Assembly (NCBI RefSeq): GCF_963678635.1
Contig: NC_087062.1
Location: forward strand, 13,932,670 to 13,996,669
Reading direction: 5' to 3'
Length of the DNA stretch: 64,000 bases
Origin: Symsagittifera roscoffensis
Taxonomy: Eukaryota > Xenacoelomorpha > Acoela > Convolutidae
Shown here: positions 39,993 through 49,972 of the stretch, in pieces
Layout of the letters: each line of letters starts with the position of its first letter
How positions within the stretch are numbered: the first letter of the stretch is position 1
Position numbers and translations under genes: made by a program
The notes under the pieces: model-generated
Databases searched by the model: none
The model's input: only the letters and a program-made list of their open reading frames with translations
What the model was told of the DNA's origin: nothing

Positions 39993-42655
39993 ACCCAATG
40001 TGAAAAAACGCTTTAATTTTTAAGTTTCAATCGTTTTGTTTGAATAATTTAAAACAATTTTTTATTTTCAAAAAACTTAGTAGGCTTTCAAAAATTTCTC
40101 AAAAGGTCAAAAAAGACGATAATTCAAAAGAAGAAAAAACAACTCAACTCTCAATGGTATACGCTGGTCTAAAACAAAATTACATTGAGAAGAACAAAAA
40201 TAACGATCGATCATGTTGAAGAATCTAATTCAAAAAAAGTTTTTCAACAACTTAAACGTTAAAATTGTTTTAAAAGTTGCCGTCTGGACTAAGGGATTGC
40301 TTCCTTAACTCCTTTTCTGGCTTTTGCTAGGACGGACAAGAACTTTTATTAGGTGTACGGTTTCCTGTTTCGAAATTTGCTTCGCCCCTTTCTCGTCTGG
40401 GCTGTTTTTTTTCGACTTCAGGCTCACCCTGCAAGATGTTTGACGGTATTTAAATTCAATGTTTTAAATAGTTATCCAGATATACAAGGCCCATAACAGG
40501 GCCAAAGTTTTTTCTATCAATTATCGAGACTGGTGATTCGGCATATAATCTGATTAATTGGGTCCCGCAATTCAAATCGACGGCATCCTCTAATCAAGTG
40601 AATCCTTTTTTTTACTTAAGCATTCCTAATTTCAGTTTACCTCAAGCTTTCTAGCCTTTCGACTATCATTCTGACAGTCACTATTTTCCGAGATCAATTC
40701 GACCTAATTTTTTGCACTCGCGTCTCTACAGACCAACTTGCCATTTTAAGCTCTAAAATTGTTCTGCCTCTTGGAGGCTCTAAGGTACTCTCCAGTTCCT
40801 TATCCTGACTTATCTAACTTATCCTATTAGTTTTGATCAAAGTCACGCCATTCTGTATCAGTCCTGTCATCCACCTAACTCACTCCTCTTATGTTAAAAC
40901 TAACAACTACCAAATACGATTTCATTTATCAATCTCGTCACGCTTTTTAGATACAGGTATGCGGTAGGTGTCAAATTTGACCCAAGCGAACAAACATCAT
41001 AAGATTTTAATCGACAATTTCTTGAGCTCCGCGAACTCGCGCCTAGTTCAACTCGCCTACAAGCAACGCAATGTTTACTCAGTGAACCTCCCAAGGTCTT
41101 TATTTTAATTTATCCATTAATGTTTTTAAGATTTCCTTTTTCTAGTGCAGTTGAAGTATATATTCCCGGGTGAAAGTCGTGCACCTAAAAACCCAACGTC
41201 TACCCTATCCTAATCACATCGTTCTAGCTCCTAAGGGCATGCCGTTTCTTCTTCGGATGTTCCCTCGTGTCAAAAAACTATCTCCTGGAAGCTAATTGAA
41301 CATTCTGTCCTTTCGGGTTTCTTAATTCATGTTCTTATCGTATGCATATACTAACCATTTTGTGACTAATTTTCTACGTTCTGGTCTTAATTCTATAAAT
41401 AGCGCATTCGCCAAGCTAAGATGAACTCAATATTTACCAAGTCCACTCAAAATTTACCGTAATTAAATCCACTACTGCAACACTCTCTTCTAAGAGAAAG
41501 GTTTTATTTTAGGCTATCCGTAAAGTTATCAAGGGGTCAAACTTACCAGGAAAGACTTAGGCCGTCTCATAGGGATCCTACTCAACTTCGTACTCAACAT
41601 ACTTCACGGGTAATCACAGTCTGAAGGTCCATTATCACTTCGCGGGAATTCACTATTACGACTGGTGACACAGGAGGTGTTTAGTTCACTAGGGGTACTT
41701 TTTTCGGGACCTGGTTCCAGTAGACAGCTAACATAAAGTCGACACGCCCTCGCTCTCATTGTTTTGCGTAAAATTGCCAGTTTTCGGTCTAAGAAGGTTT
41801 GTTGCCCAGTGCGAATAGCTTCCGAACAAACCATTGGAAATAGTTTTAGTTTTCTGCCATTAGCTGGGTTCGAAAATAATCCACAGAGAATTCACACTTA
41901 AGCATCCCTTGCCTCGGTCTACAACATACTAGAGTTTGAGCCCAATACGGCCGCTAGGTACCGATATCCGATATGGTGATTGTCTTTTCCGGGAACTGTA
42001 GTCACTTGCCCGCCATGGGTCCGAGGGGTCACGATAACATAAATCTCAGGGGTTCCCAATCCGTGGGTTTTGATTCGCCGATTTTGTTGCACTGTTATTT
42101 TCTGGCATAGGAGGTACTAATTCTTCCGAACTTGATCTTGTCTAGTACAGACTCATTGTTTAGCTAGCTACTTATCGTGTTGATAATTCAATACAAGTCT
42201 ACGTACTACTTATTAGCTTTACTATGCTGCGTGCAATTCCCAAACTTATGCTCTCTCAATTTGATTTTGAAATGGCCGAAAGGTATTAGGATCAACGATC
42301 CTACATTTTCATAATTTTTTTTCTTATTTTGCACAAACAACGTTTTCCAAAACAAAAAATACGGGTCAAGTATGGGAAAAGTTGAAAAAATTGATTTAGT
42401 TTGTTGAACACTTGAAGCGTTCAAATATAGGAACAACCAGGAAAAAAAGTTCGATTCTATTTACACAGATACCTGCGTGACAGACTTCAAGCATCGTCTG
42501 ATCAACACTAATACATGCAGAGGGTCACTGAGATGTACCACTTTAAAATAAGTACATGAGTATAAAAAACTAGTTGCTGTTTGAATATGATGACATAAGA
42601 TATACTGCCGATAGTTTGCCAAAACTCTTACTATAGATATGTAAAATAGTGATGC

Positions 42656-42755
42656 GACGATTCGTAATAATCGATAATTTCTAACAGGCGACAATTCGTA
42701 ACAAACGACAATTCGTAACAAACAACAATTCATATCAGGCGACAAATTGCAACAG
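42656..42755. repeat. 17-bp tandem repeat, about six imperfect units
   Basis: Units resemble GACAATTCGTAACAAAC; the third and fourth are identical, the others differ at two to six positions (for example GATAATTTCTAACAGGC). Confidence 0.8.
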
Positions 42756-43867
42756 TATTTTAAGCGGCGCCAAAATTGTACGGTTTTACTCAGATTATGA
42801 ATCACTTGTTTGGAACCCCGGCATTTATCTTGAATTTCATTATGTTTTTCAGAACACTATTTCAAAGTCAACAGTTTGTGAAGTTTCAAGCTTTTAAATT
42901 CAACTTTGCAAAGCACAAGCGACAAAACGCAAACATAGGCTTTAAAAAGAGAAATCAGAAACAAAACACTAAAAACAGACCATGTGAAATTAAATTCTAT
43001 TATGAGTCGGAAACAAACACCCAATCTGAGGATTCAGCGTCTCATCTCCTCGTGCCAACACAATATGTTCTTGAGGTTTTCAAGACACTAGCTATCAAGA
43101 CCATAAATAAACTCATGCTATGAAACTGCTAATACTATGAAGCAAAATTTCATTAAAATGAGCACTATTTTATATGAGTTGGACTAGACTCGTTTTGTAA
43201 CTCATTACTAGCAAGATTGCTTGTGTCAACAAATAGAGTTCAGTTTTAAACTTATTCACAAGCACAAATACAACTTGTGCCAAATTAAGGAAGTCTTCGC
43301 TACTTGCCAACGTCTGGTTTGATAAAAATTATCAAACTCAACCCTCAGAGATTACACAATCCAGCTTGAGAGCATTGAGTTAAATTAAGCCAATCCGCAT
43401 TTTTTTTGCAATCTAAATCGCGTAAATTAATGCTCATTTACGTGGCTTTTTTGCTATGCATAGCAAAAAGCAGTTTCATAACATCAGTTTATCCTCGTTA
43501 TTGCTGGCTAGCATTTTAAAGGCACAGAGAGCGCATGCCGTAAACACGAGGAGGTGCAACTTTTAGTCCACAGGCTGGGGCTTTGACTGCGCCTTAAAGC
43601 CAAAGTTTTTCCGAATTCTTTTTTGCATTTACTTTCCTCATTTCACTTGTTAGAGCCAATTCCTGACGTTTTGTCGCTTGTACTTGGGAAGTGCAGCTTC
43701 GCCTCGGTGTTAAAATTTTTCTGAACATGAAAAAAAGGAATTTCTAAATAATGAATTTACACAGAGGCGAAGCTTTGCTTCGCAAACACTAGCAAGAACA
43801 CGGCAAAAGTCAGTTCTATAAAATTCAATAAAAATTAGAAATAACCCTCGAATTAGTAAAAAAAAAA

Positions 43868-43945
43868 TTGGTTACTTCAAAACTGTGACCTAGAGATTAA
43901 GACTGTCACACACTAACCACTCAGCCACGGCACTTGATAGGCACC
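43868..43945 (-). repeat. tRNA-like relic, possibly a tRNA-derived SINE fragment
   Basis: The minus strand reads GTGCCGTGGCTGAGTGGTTAG, close to the A box of Ser/Leu tRNAs, and about 30 bases later GGTCACAGTTTTGAAGTAACC, a weak match to a B box, followed by a T run. The anticodon stem does not pair, so it is not a working tRNA gene. Confidence 0.35.
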
Positions 43946-44052
43946 AAACACAAGTCACGAATCAGGCAGAGAACAGATGCTATGCAATTTTCAAATAAAT
44001 TAACATTTTTAAGGAATATTTTATTTGCGAGTTAGGTTAGAAAAAAAAGAAG

Positions 44053-44056
44053 GTTC
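44053..44056 (+). other. Target-site duplication GTTC (left) of the 12.3-kb element
   Basis: GTTC immediately precedes the left LTR and GTTC (56342-56345) immediately follows the right LTR. A 4-bp TSD is typical of Ty3/gypsy and retroviral integration. Confidence 0.85.
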
Positions 44057-44464
44057 TGGAACCTGATCTAAACTATATTTTATGATTGGATAAATTAAAT
44101 GTTTTACCAATGTAAAGTATTTAATATTAACCAATCATGATCCATCTAACTAACAACCCACTTATTTGTAAGTGCTGAAGTTACTTGTAATTTCAGCACC
44201 AGAGAGATTTGAATTTAACTTAGAAATTAGTTGGACTCTCCCGAGCACTTCAGCAGCCGCAATAAACCAGTATACCCTAGATCTATTGAGCCTAGCAGAG
44301 ACTAGTTAAACAACCTGAGACTAGATAGTATAAGAGTAAGATTAGGATCGGTATTAGACTAAGAAGTTGCACGAATCTATCCGGCCGAAAATAAGATAGC
44401 GTGACGAGCAGACGGTGTACCCTATCCGAAATTACTCTATGAGTTACACTTCGGTCATAACTCA
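44057..44464 (+). repeat. 5' LTR of the 12.3-kb element
   Basis: 408 bp from TGGAACCTGATC to GTCATAACTCA. AATAAA occurs at 44261-44266. I found no difference from the 3' LTR. Confidence 0.92.
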
Positions 44465-44466
44465 TC

Positions 44467-44490
44467 TGGTGCGACCAGTGAGGCTCGAAC
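44467..44490 (+). promoter_or_regulatory. Primer-binding site, unusually long tRNA complementarity
   Basis: Two bases after the LTR begins TGGTGCGACCAGTGAGGC followed by TCGAAC, 24 bases in all. Its complement reads as a complete tRNA 3' side: CCA, discriminator A, a 7-base acceptor strand, a 5-base T-stem strand and the canonical T-loop TTCGAGC. The tRNA would begin GCGACCA; I cannot assign its amino acid. Confidence 0.8.
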
Positions 44491-44553
44491 AAGACCTTAC
44501 TAGATTAGAATTAACCAAAATTAGATTAGAAATTAGACAAAAACATTTACAAA

Positions 44554-44787
44554 ATGTTATACGACAATAATTTAATTGAAATGTCTCTCCGACTCAATAG
44601 ATCAGAGCCAATATTCCGAACCATAATAGAACTACCCGGAATTGGAAGAAGACCTCGAACCAAAGACGACATACGACAAAGTAGAAACTTGCCGTATAGT
44701 TATATGATAGTTCGGCAAAAGCCAGAACAAACTTTTATATTTCGAATACTACTTGCAATGAATTTAGATTTCCATTTGCAAACATAA
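44554..44787 (+). CDS. Small leader ORF of the 12.3-kb element
   Basis: Seventy-seven codons from the first ATG after the primer-binding site. The protein is basic (GIGRRPRTKDDIRQSRN) and has no recognised domain. It could be a small regulatory protein or a 5' exon whose start codon is spliced to downstream ORFs; the latter would solve the missing start of the 378-codon ORF. I see no strong splice donor inside it. Confidence 0.4.
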   Translation: MLYDNNLIEMSLRLNRSEPIFRTIIELPGIGRRPRTKDDIRQSRNLPYSYMIVRQKPEQTFIFRILLAMNLDFHLQT

Positions 44788-45719
44788 AACCTTGAAGTTA
44801 ATCTTCAAAATCATTTCAGGCGCTAAACAAAATTAATATTATACAATAACGATTGATAAAAAGATCTAAGATCGTTTCCCTAAAACTCTGCAGTATTATA
44901 CAAAACATGTTTGAAAAATATTTATTGGAAAACAAAAATAAAAATTAGTAGCATGACAATAAATGGTTAGTAATCATAAATCATCCTGTTGTTCCAGCTT
45001 CATCATCTAAAACATAACAGCAATCATAAACCCACTAACATCATCAAAACACTAAATCTTTCCTTTACACACATTTAAAACTTTATTAAAACTTAAATTC
45101 ACTTAATTTTAAAACCAGATCATCAAGGCTTATCCTTGGATCTTAAATCATTTTCTACTTAATTAAAATCTCAAATTTGATCATCAAGGCTTATCCTTGG
45201 ATCAAACAGAACAATTTTGTTCTCCCCCACCCACTTAATTAGTGTCTAACGACCTCAAACGTCGATTCACTACCCAACCCTTTCTAAAGACCCAAGACTA
45301 ATAGAAATTTTAAAACAAAACTAATCATTCAAATTAGGATAAACAGTGAAGAACTTCGGTTATTCATCCTTCACTTGACCCCCCCTCTTACCAGACCCAG
45401 GATAAATCTTAGACTTAGTAAGTTTAAAATAGTATCTAACGAACTACTCGCGTTCTAATTATACCTGAACCTTGTGGATCGATTTACTATTCTCCAACCC
45501 TTGAACACAATCACTACCCCTAAGTAAGATTAAGTAAGTTAACACCTTAGCTTATACTAGCCACGAGAAAGTAAAAATCATTCTTCGGAATCGATATACT
45601 TTTCTCTCCAACCCTGAACAAATAGACCCAGGTTAAGCTAACCAAAAAATCGTAAGAACTAACAATTTAAGAAAATAGAAATCATTTAACAACTTTTTGC
45701 ATCCGTCATTCTAAACCTT
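44788..45719 (+). other. Leader of the 12.3-kb element with duplicated hairpin
   Basis: About 930 bp without a gene. A 25-nt sequence with inverted ends occurs twice (45118-45142, 45179-45203). Short CCAACCCTT/GAAC words recur at about 45275, 45496 and 45612. This is the region where packaging or export signals would be expected. Confidence 0.6.
45118..45203 (+). repeat. Duplicated 25-nt stem-loop in the leader
   Basis: The repeat begins GATCATCAAGGC and ends TATCCTTGGATC. CAAGG pairs with CCTTG around a CTTAT loop, and the outer GATC ends are self-complementary. The two copies are identical and 61 bases apart. Confidence 0.8.
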
Positions 45720-46187
45720 ATGTCATTTAAAAACCTAGGAAATAAACAAACAATCATTTTACACAATTGTGAAATAGATAACAAAAAATACGACCTTGTA
45801 ATCACACCTCATACACAAACAGTTGGATACATTCGCACAAAACGACAAACACTAAAGAGGAAAATAATAACTAAACAAAGACAAATAACACGAAAAAGAT
45901 TTTCAAAAAATCGAAACGCATTTTCAGAATCAGAAACCAACAGTTTAGACGAACTTTACAAATTAAAAGAATCAATAGATAAAAATTACCCACAACACGA
46001 TCAATTATATTTTTCTGACTCAGAAACAACTTCAAATTCATCACAAAGAGGAAAAAGAAGAATAAAAAAACAGTATAAACACAAACCAGTACATCTATAC
46101 AATTGGAATCAACCAATTCGACACATTAATAATTACATATTAACAGTCATCGAACGAAAAAATGAGTTCAACACACACCCCAGGTGA
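45720..46187 (+). CDS. Basic 155-residue protein upstream of the Gag-like ORF
   Basis: Starts at ATG 45720 (MSFKNLGNKQT) and overlaps the next ORF by 26 bases in another frame. It is strongly basic in its middle (RTKRQTLKRKIITKQRQITRKRF) and has a Ser/Glu-rich stretch (SDSETTSNSSQRGKRRIKKQ). The composition suggests RNA binding; there is no zinc knuckle. It may be a separate small structural protein or an accessory regulator. I do not recognise a family. Confidence 0.6.
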   Translation: MSFKNLGNKQTIILHNCEIDNKKYDLVITPHTQTVGYIRTKRQTLKRKIITKQRQITRKRFSKNRNAFSESETNSLDELYKLKESIDKNYPQHDQLYFSDSETTSNSSQRGKRRIKKQYKHKPVHLYNWNQPIRHINNYILTVIERKNEFNTHPR

Positions 46188-47814
46188 CGAAACTCCAGAT
46201 GATGATGAAATCTTTCCTTTTATAGTAGACGCAGATACTGATAGAGGACAACACATATTTTGTCAAAATTTACTCGTAAATTTATTTGAACCCGGAATCA
46301 GTCCATGTAAAACAGAGTTCCCCGATGTAAAAATCAAAAGACAAATCATAGATCACTATCTAAAAGATATATGCAACATAACACAACAGTATGGAATCTA
46401 CTCCATAGAATTCACTTCCCCAAACCATAATAATAGAACATATACTATTCAAACAGACGATCTTGATTTAGAATTTTCAAAAGTTTTTTCAGAATATATA
46501 AAAAGCATCCAATATCATAACTCACAAAGAGCAAACTCCATATTCACCAATGAAGTTTTCGCAATAATATATAGTTATATTTCGATATTAGAAAACGAAA
46601 TCCCACTAACAAATGTCTCACCGACAGAAACATCTAAACATTTGAAAGTACGACATGAAATTACACTACTCTCTAGTTATTTAAACATCATTAAAGAAAA
46701 TTTCACGAAAGATGACGTTTCACAACATACCAAACACGATCTACAAAAAATTTTAGCATGGTTCATAATAGATTATTTCACACACAATATTGATTTAATT
46801 GCACAAGCAAGAAAAAATTTTAGACCCCAAAATTCGAACGATGATACCGCTATCACAGAACAATCAGATTATGTTTGGGACCCCGAATGGTCTCATCACG
46901 CATTTATAAGCTTTCCACAATCAATCTCAAGTCAAGCAATAGGTACAATATCTTACATAAGAGATTATGTAAGAGTAATACCATTAACAATTGATGCAAC
47001 ACCATTAAACTATAATACATTTTTACCCGATACACAAAATAATAGTTTAAACTCTACAGTCATACACAACGAAAACCTCAATGGAACTAGGAATCTTACT
47101 CAACAAGATATCCAGACACCATCACACTTCATAAATGAAGAAATTGTACACACAACAACTACACAACAAAGTTGGATTTTAAATAGAGATAAGAAACACA
47201 ATGAAATTTACCAAAAAATAACGAAAAAGTTATTACAAAGACAAAACATAAATGAACAAATCAATTCACGTTTTACACCAGCTTCCGATTTAAAAATTGG
47301 AACATTTGTTTTAATACCTAATTTTAATACTCAAAAAGGAATTTCTAAAAAATTACAACCCCTCCGAAAAGGACCCTACCAAATAATTGCAAAACCCACT
47401 GATGTCACATATAAAATTACCGACTCAAACAAAAAAGAAATCGTTCAGCACCGAAACAACCTATTACCTTATTACCCAAAAGAATACGCACTCCGCGAAT
47501 TAACTCAATTATATTCTTTCACAGGATTAAAAATCATTCAAAATGAACCACATCTGAAAAACACAGAACAAAATGATAACCCCACCGAAAATCAAAACAC
47601 GAAACCAACCGCTACCAAAAACAATACGCAAAACCATAAAGAATATCCAAAACAAAGAAAAAATAGAAAAATGACAGAACAAATAATACCCCAAGAAGAA
47701 ATAGACAAATCAGAACATAGAAAAACATCAAGACTCCGAAATCAACCACGTAAAAACTACAAAATGTTCATCCCTCAATCTAAAATATTAAAGAAAGTAG
47801 AATTTAAAAAGTAA
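46162..47814 (+). CDS. Gag-like N-terminal protein fused to an integrase C-terminal domain (pol deleted)
   Basis: A 550-codon ORF from ATG 46162 to TAA. Residues 1 to about 270 are an acidic, helix-rich region (MSSTHTPGDETPDDDE start; CNITQQYGIYSIEF, LHDLQKILAWFIIDYF-type segments) that I take as Gag-like from position only. From about residue 345 the sequence is the end of a retroviral-type integrase: KKHNEIYQKITKKLLQRQN, then LKIGTFVLIPNF ... KKLQPLRKGPYQII ... HRNNLLPYYPKEY (about 376-445), the SH3-like C-terminal domain of Ty3/gypsy integrases. A basic Lys/Asn/Thr-rich tail follows. Protease, RT, RNase H and the DDE core are missing between these parts, with the frame kept open, so an in-frame deletion of roughly 3 kb is inferred. 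The exact junction (perhaps residues 270-340) cannot be placed. Confidence 0.75.
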   Translation: MSSTHTPGDETPDDDEIFPFIVDADTDRGQHIFCQNLLVNLFEPGISPCKTEFPDVKIKRQIIDHYLKDICNITQQYGIYSIEFTSPNHNNRTYTIQTDDLDLEFSKVFSEYIKSIQYHNSQRANSIFTNEVFAIIYSYISILENEIPLTNVSPTETSKHLKVRHEITLLSSYLNIIKENFTKDDVSQHTKHDLQKILAWFIIDYFTHNIDLIAQARKNFRPQNSNDDTAITEQSDYVWDPEWSHHAFISFPQSISSQAIGTISYIRDYVRVIPLTIDATPLNYNTFLPDTQNNSLNSTVIHNENLNGTRNLTQQDIQTPSHFINEEIVHTTTTQQSWILNRDKKHNEIYQKITKKLLQRQNINEQINSRFTPASDLKIGTFVLIPNFNTQKGISKKLQPLRKGPYQIIAKPTDVTYKITDSNKKEIVQHRNNLLPYYPKEYALRELTQLYSFTGLKIIQNEPHLKNTEQNDNPTENQNTKPTATKNNTQNHKEYPKQRKNRKMTEQIIPQEEIDKSEHRKTSRLRNQPRKNYKMFIPQSKILKKVEFKK

Positions 47815-48641
47815 TTTTAAGATTTTATACTTCACAATCTTGAAACCTCCGTAAAATTTTTCATTTCATTTTTTCAAAATAACATGCTCACAAGTACGCA
47901 ATAATTCTAGTTCAAAATAGACCAATAGGATTCATCCAATCCGCCACTTTCTCTAACTCAAACTAAGATCAATTAGACGAATAATCTAGAACTCCAGGCA
48001 CATCTCTAACTATAACTTTACAACCTCCAGGTCAAAAATAAGCAAACCACTCCAACTTGACAACTAAAATAAATATCACCATAATACCGTACCCCTCCCT
48101 TATCTAATAACCCAAAGATCAACAATATTTCCCCAACTCAGACCACGAATACCCCCAAAACAAATTTGATAACTTAGCCTAAAGTAACAAAATGAAGATT
48201 TTAATTAGCCTAAAGTATAAAAATCTCACCATACCCCGGATCATTTGACAAACAAAAATAAAGAAAAAGACGACCTCCCAGTCACCATAAAAATTGCCCC
48301 CAACAAATTTTTACAAAACTCAACCCACTTGTCAAAAAACTAATAAATAATTCGACCACACTAGAAAATCGCCTCAAACAGCAAAAAATATTCGACCAAG
48401 AGATCATTTCTTAAATGCTTTTCTCTCAAACAGTTGCTCAAATACTTATAAATTTTAAACATTTTTTTCCAATACTTGAAGCCTTTATAATATTTCTTTT
48501 TGATATACTTGAATATTTTCTAATAATCCTAATCATTTTTTGTAACATTTTTTAAATTTTCTACACTATCCTCGAACTATTCCTCCAACTTTCCAAAACC
48601 CTTGAATATATCCACAGGTACGATTTTCACAACTTGTCTAA
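47815..48641 (+). other. Non-coding interval in the 12.3-kb element
   Basis: About 830 bp of A/C/T-rich sequence with many stops in all frames. Its end carries a possible splice acceptor (ATATATCCACAG, ending 48616) just before the small membrane-protein ORF. Confidence 0.5.
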
Positions 48642-48830
48642 ATGATACGAACAATTTTCAGTAGAACTGATATTTTTTTATTGTTTGTAATTTTCATAAC
48701 ATTTTTATCATCCCTCATTTTGACCATATGTAAATGTATAAAGAAAGCAATCATCACATTTGCCCTAGCAACAATTTTTCTAATTATTTTTTTGGAAGAA
48801 TATTATAATAAACATAAACCTTCCCACTAA
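48642..48830 (+). CDS. Small two-pass membrane protein (viroporin-like in size)
   Basis: Sixty-two codons from ATG 48642. Two hydrophobic segments, about residues 11-30 (IFLLFVIFITFLSSLILTI) and 38-51 (IITFALATIFLIIF), flank a short basic loop with Cys residues (CKCIKKA), and the tail is charged (EEYYNKHKPSH). It lies 26 bases after a plausible splice acceptor, with only five bases between its stop and the opening of the ATG-less ORF in another frame. Size and topology resemble small hydrophobic proteins of enveloped viruses; this is analogy, not homology. Confidence 0.5.
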   Translation: MIRTIFSRTDIFLLFVIFITFLSSLILTICKCIKKAIITFALATIFLIIFLEEYYNKHKPSH

Positions 48831-48835
48831 AGTAA

Positions 48836-49972
48836 CAATTCAAAAATCCATCAAAAATTGCTACCCAACAGTCACAGAATCAGTCTTCACCGACATCATC
48901 CCAAGATAATCCAACACCACCTTCAACTACTCAAAATCCTCAAACATCTACACGAATTTCTTTTCAAGACAATCCATACACTTTTGAAGAACGGCACGCT
49001 CGTTTATCTGAACCACTAGAACCAGTTCAACGACAAGCATCCCTAAGTGAACCAACATACAATCTTTACCCAACACTACCACAAGAACTAAGTAGAATAC
49101 GAAACCTTAGTCAAAACCAAAACACAACAGAAATAAATAGACAAATTATACATCCTCGACGAAATAGAAATTTTCAAACTCCCCGAGTTCATTTTGATAT
49201 ACCTCAATCCCCATCACAAACCACTCCAGAAAACACCACTGGCATCACACCAGAAACTCCTACACTTTTTTCACAACGAAGCACTTCAAGTCTACCCTCA
49301 GACTACTTAGGTTCAACACCAACATCTGAACAAATACGTGAAAATCCTTTTAACCCCCCAAACCAAACATCACGATTTCCATATTGGACTACACATTCAT
49401 TTACACAAGGTGAACCAAATTTAGTCAATGACCCCATAGATATTTCTACGGATACAACAACATCCTCATCACTACCAGAAACATTATCACTACCATCAAC
49501 ACCATCAATAAGCCAATTTTCACCACCACCCTTTAACTTAAATTTTCCAAATAATCTCGACGCCAGATATCGAGAACAATCATCAATAAATATTCCTTTA
49601 AGACTAGATTGGAATACATTCACAGCACCTCCACCATTATTTGGACAACATCAAGAAAGTAACCGCCTTCATAACTGGGCACTTAATAGATTACAATATC
49701 GCCAAGATATTCACAACGATATCCGTGATCACAATATTCAAATACTCCAACAAAACAGTTTACAATTAAAGTTTGAAATCACAGTTAAGTTAAATAACAT
49801 TACCCAACATCCCTACCCATTAAATCCACCTAACATAACAGCTCAATCACTACCACCACCGTTTATAACTACTGAAGTAATATATAAATACGACAGATAT
49901 ACCAAAAACACAATTGGCTACATTACATTTTATAACCCATACTCAGGATTATCATACACATGTATATTCTAA
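48836..49972 (+). CDS. 378-codon ORF with no ATG codon, Pro/Ser/Thr/Gln-rich
   Basis: The frame opens after TAA 48833-48835 and is uninterrupted to TAA 49970-49972, yet contains no Met codon. Residues 1-240 are low complexity and rich in Ser/Thr/Pro/Gln (SSPTSSQDNPTPPSTT, FQTPRVHFDIPQSP); from about 250 it becomes more globular (DWNTFTAPPPLFGQH, LHNWALNRLQYRQDIHND, LKFEITVKLNN). It overlaps the first codons of the envelope ORF. An open frame of this length in A/T-rich DNA is not expected by chance. Translation would need a spliced-on start, readthrough or reinitiation after the 62-codon ORF; several AG acceptors lie at 48870-48885. Family unknown. Confidence 0.65.
   Translation, partial: QFKNPSKIATQQSQNQSSPTSSQDNPTPPSTTQNPQTSTRISFQDNPYTFEERHARLSEPLEPVQRQASLSEPTYNLYPTLPQELSRIRNLSQNQNTTEINRQIIHPRRNRNFQTPRVHFDIPQSPSQTTPENTTGITPETPTLFSQRSTSSLPSDYLGSTPTSEQIRENPFNPPNQTSRFPYWTTHSFTQGEPNLVNDPIDISTDTTTSSSLPETLSLPSTPSISQFSPPPFNLNFPNNLDARYREQSSINIPLRLDWNTFTAPPPLFGQHQESNRLHNWALNRLQYRQDIHNDIRDHNIQILQQNSLQLKFEITVKLNNITQHPYPLNPPNITAQSLPPPFITTEVIYKYDRYTKNTIGYITFYNPYSGLSYTCIF

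Larger units (their letters stand above)
39993..44052. other. Non-coding, repeat-rich interval between the two large elements
   Basis: I support no gene here. The block at about 40270-42180 has higher GC and complexity than its flanks and might be a solo LTR or leader fragment of another element, but I could not find its ends or a second copy. A 115-codon frame at 42776-43123 is Lys/Phe/Asn-rich and not convincing. A 17-bp tandem repeat and a tRNA-like relic are listed separately. Confidence 0.4.

Noticed and set aside
11055..39998. Target-site duplication of the giant element
   Set aside because: Flanks CCATTAT (left) and ACCCAATG (right) do not match at 4-6 bp in any boundary I tried.
42776..43123. 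115-codon plus-strand ORF
   Set aside because: Lys/Phe/Asn-rich composition in AT-rich DNA, no motif, no splice or element context.
43868..43945. Functional Ser/Leu tRNA gene on the minus strand
   Set aside because: The A box is good but the anticodon stem does not pair and the B box is weak; kept only as a relic.
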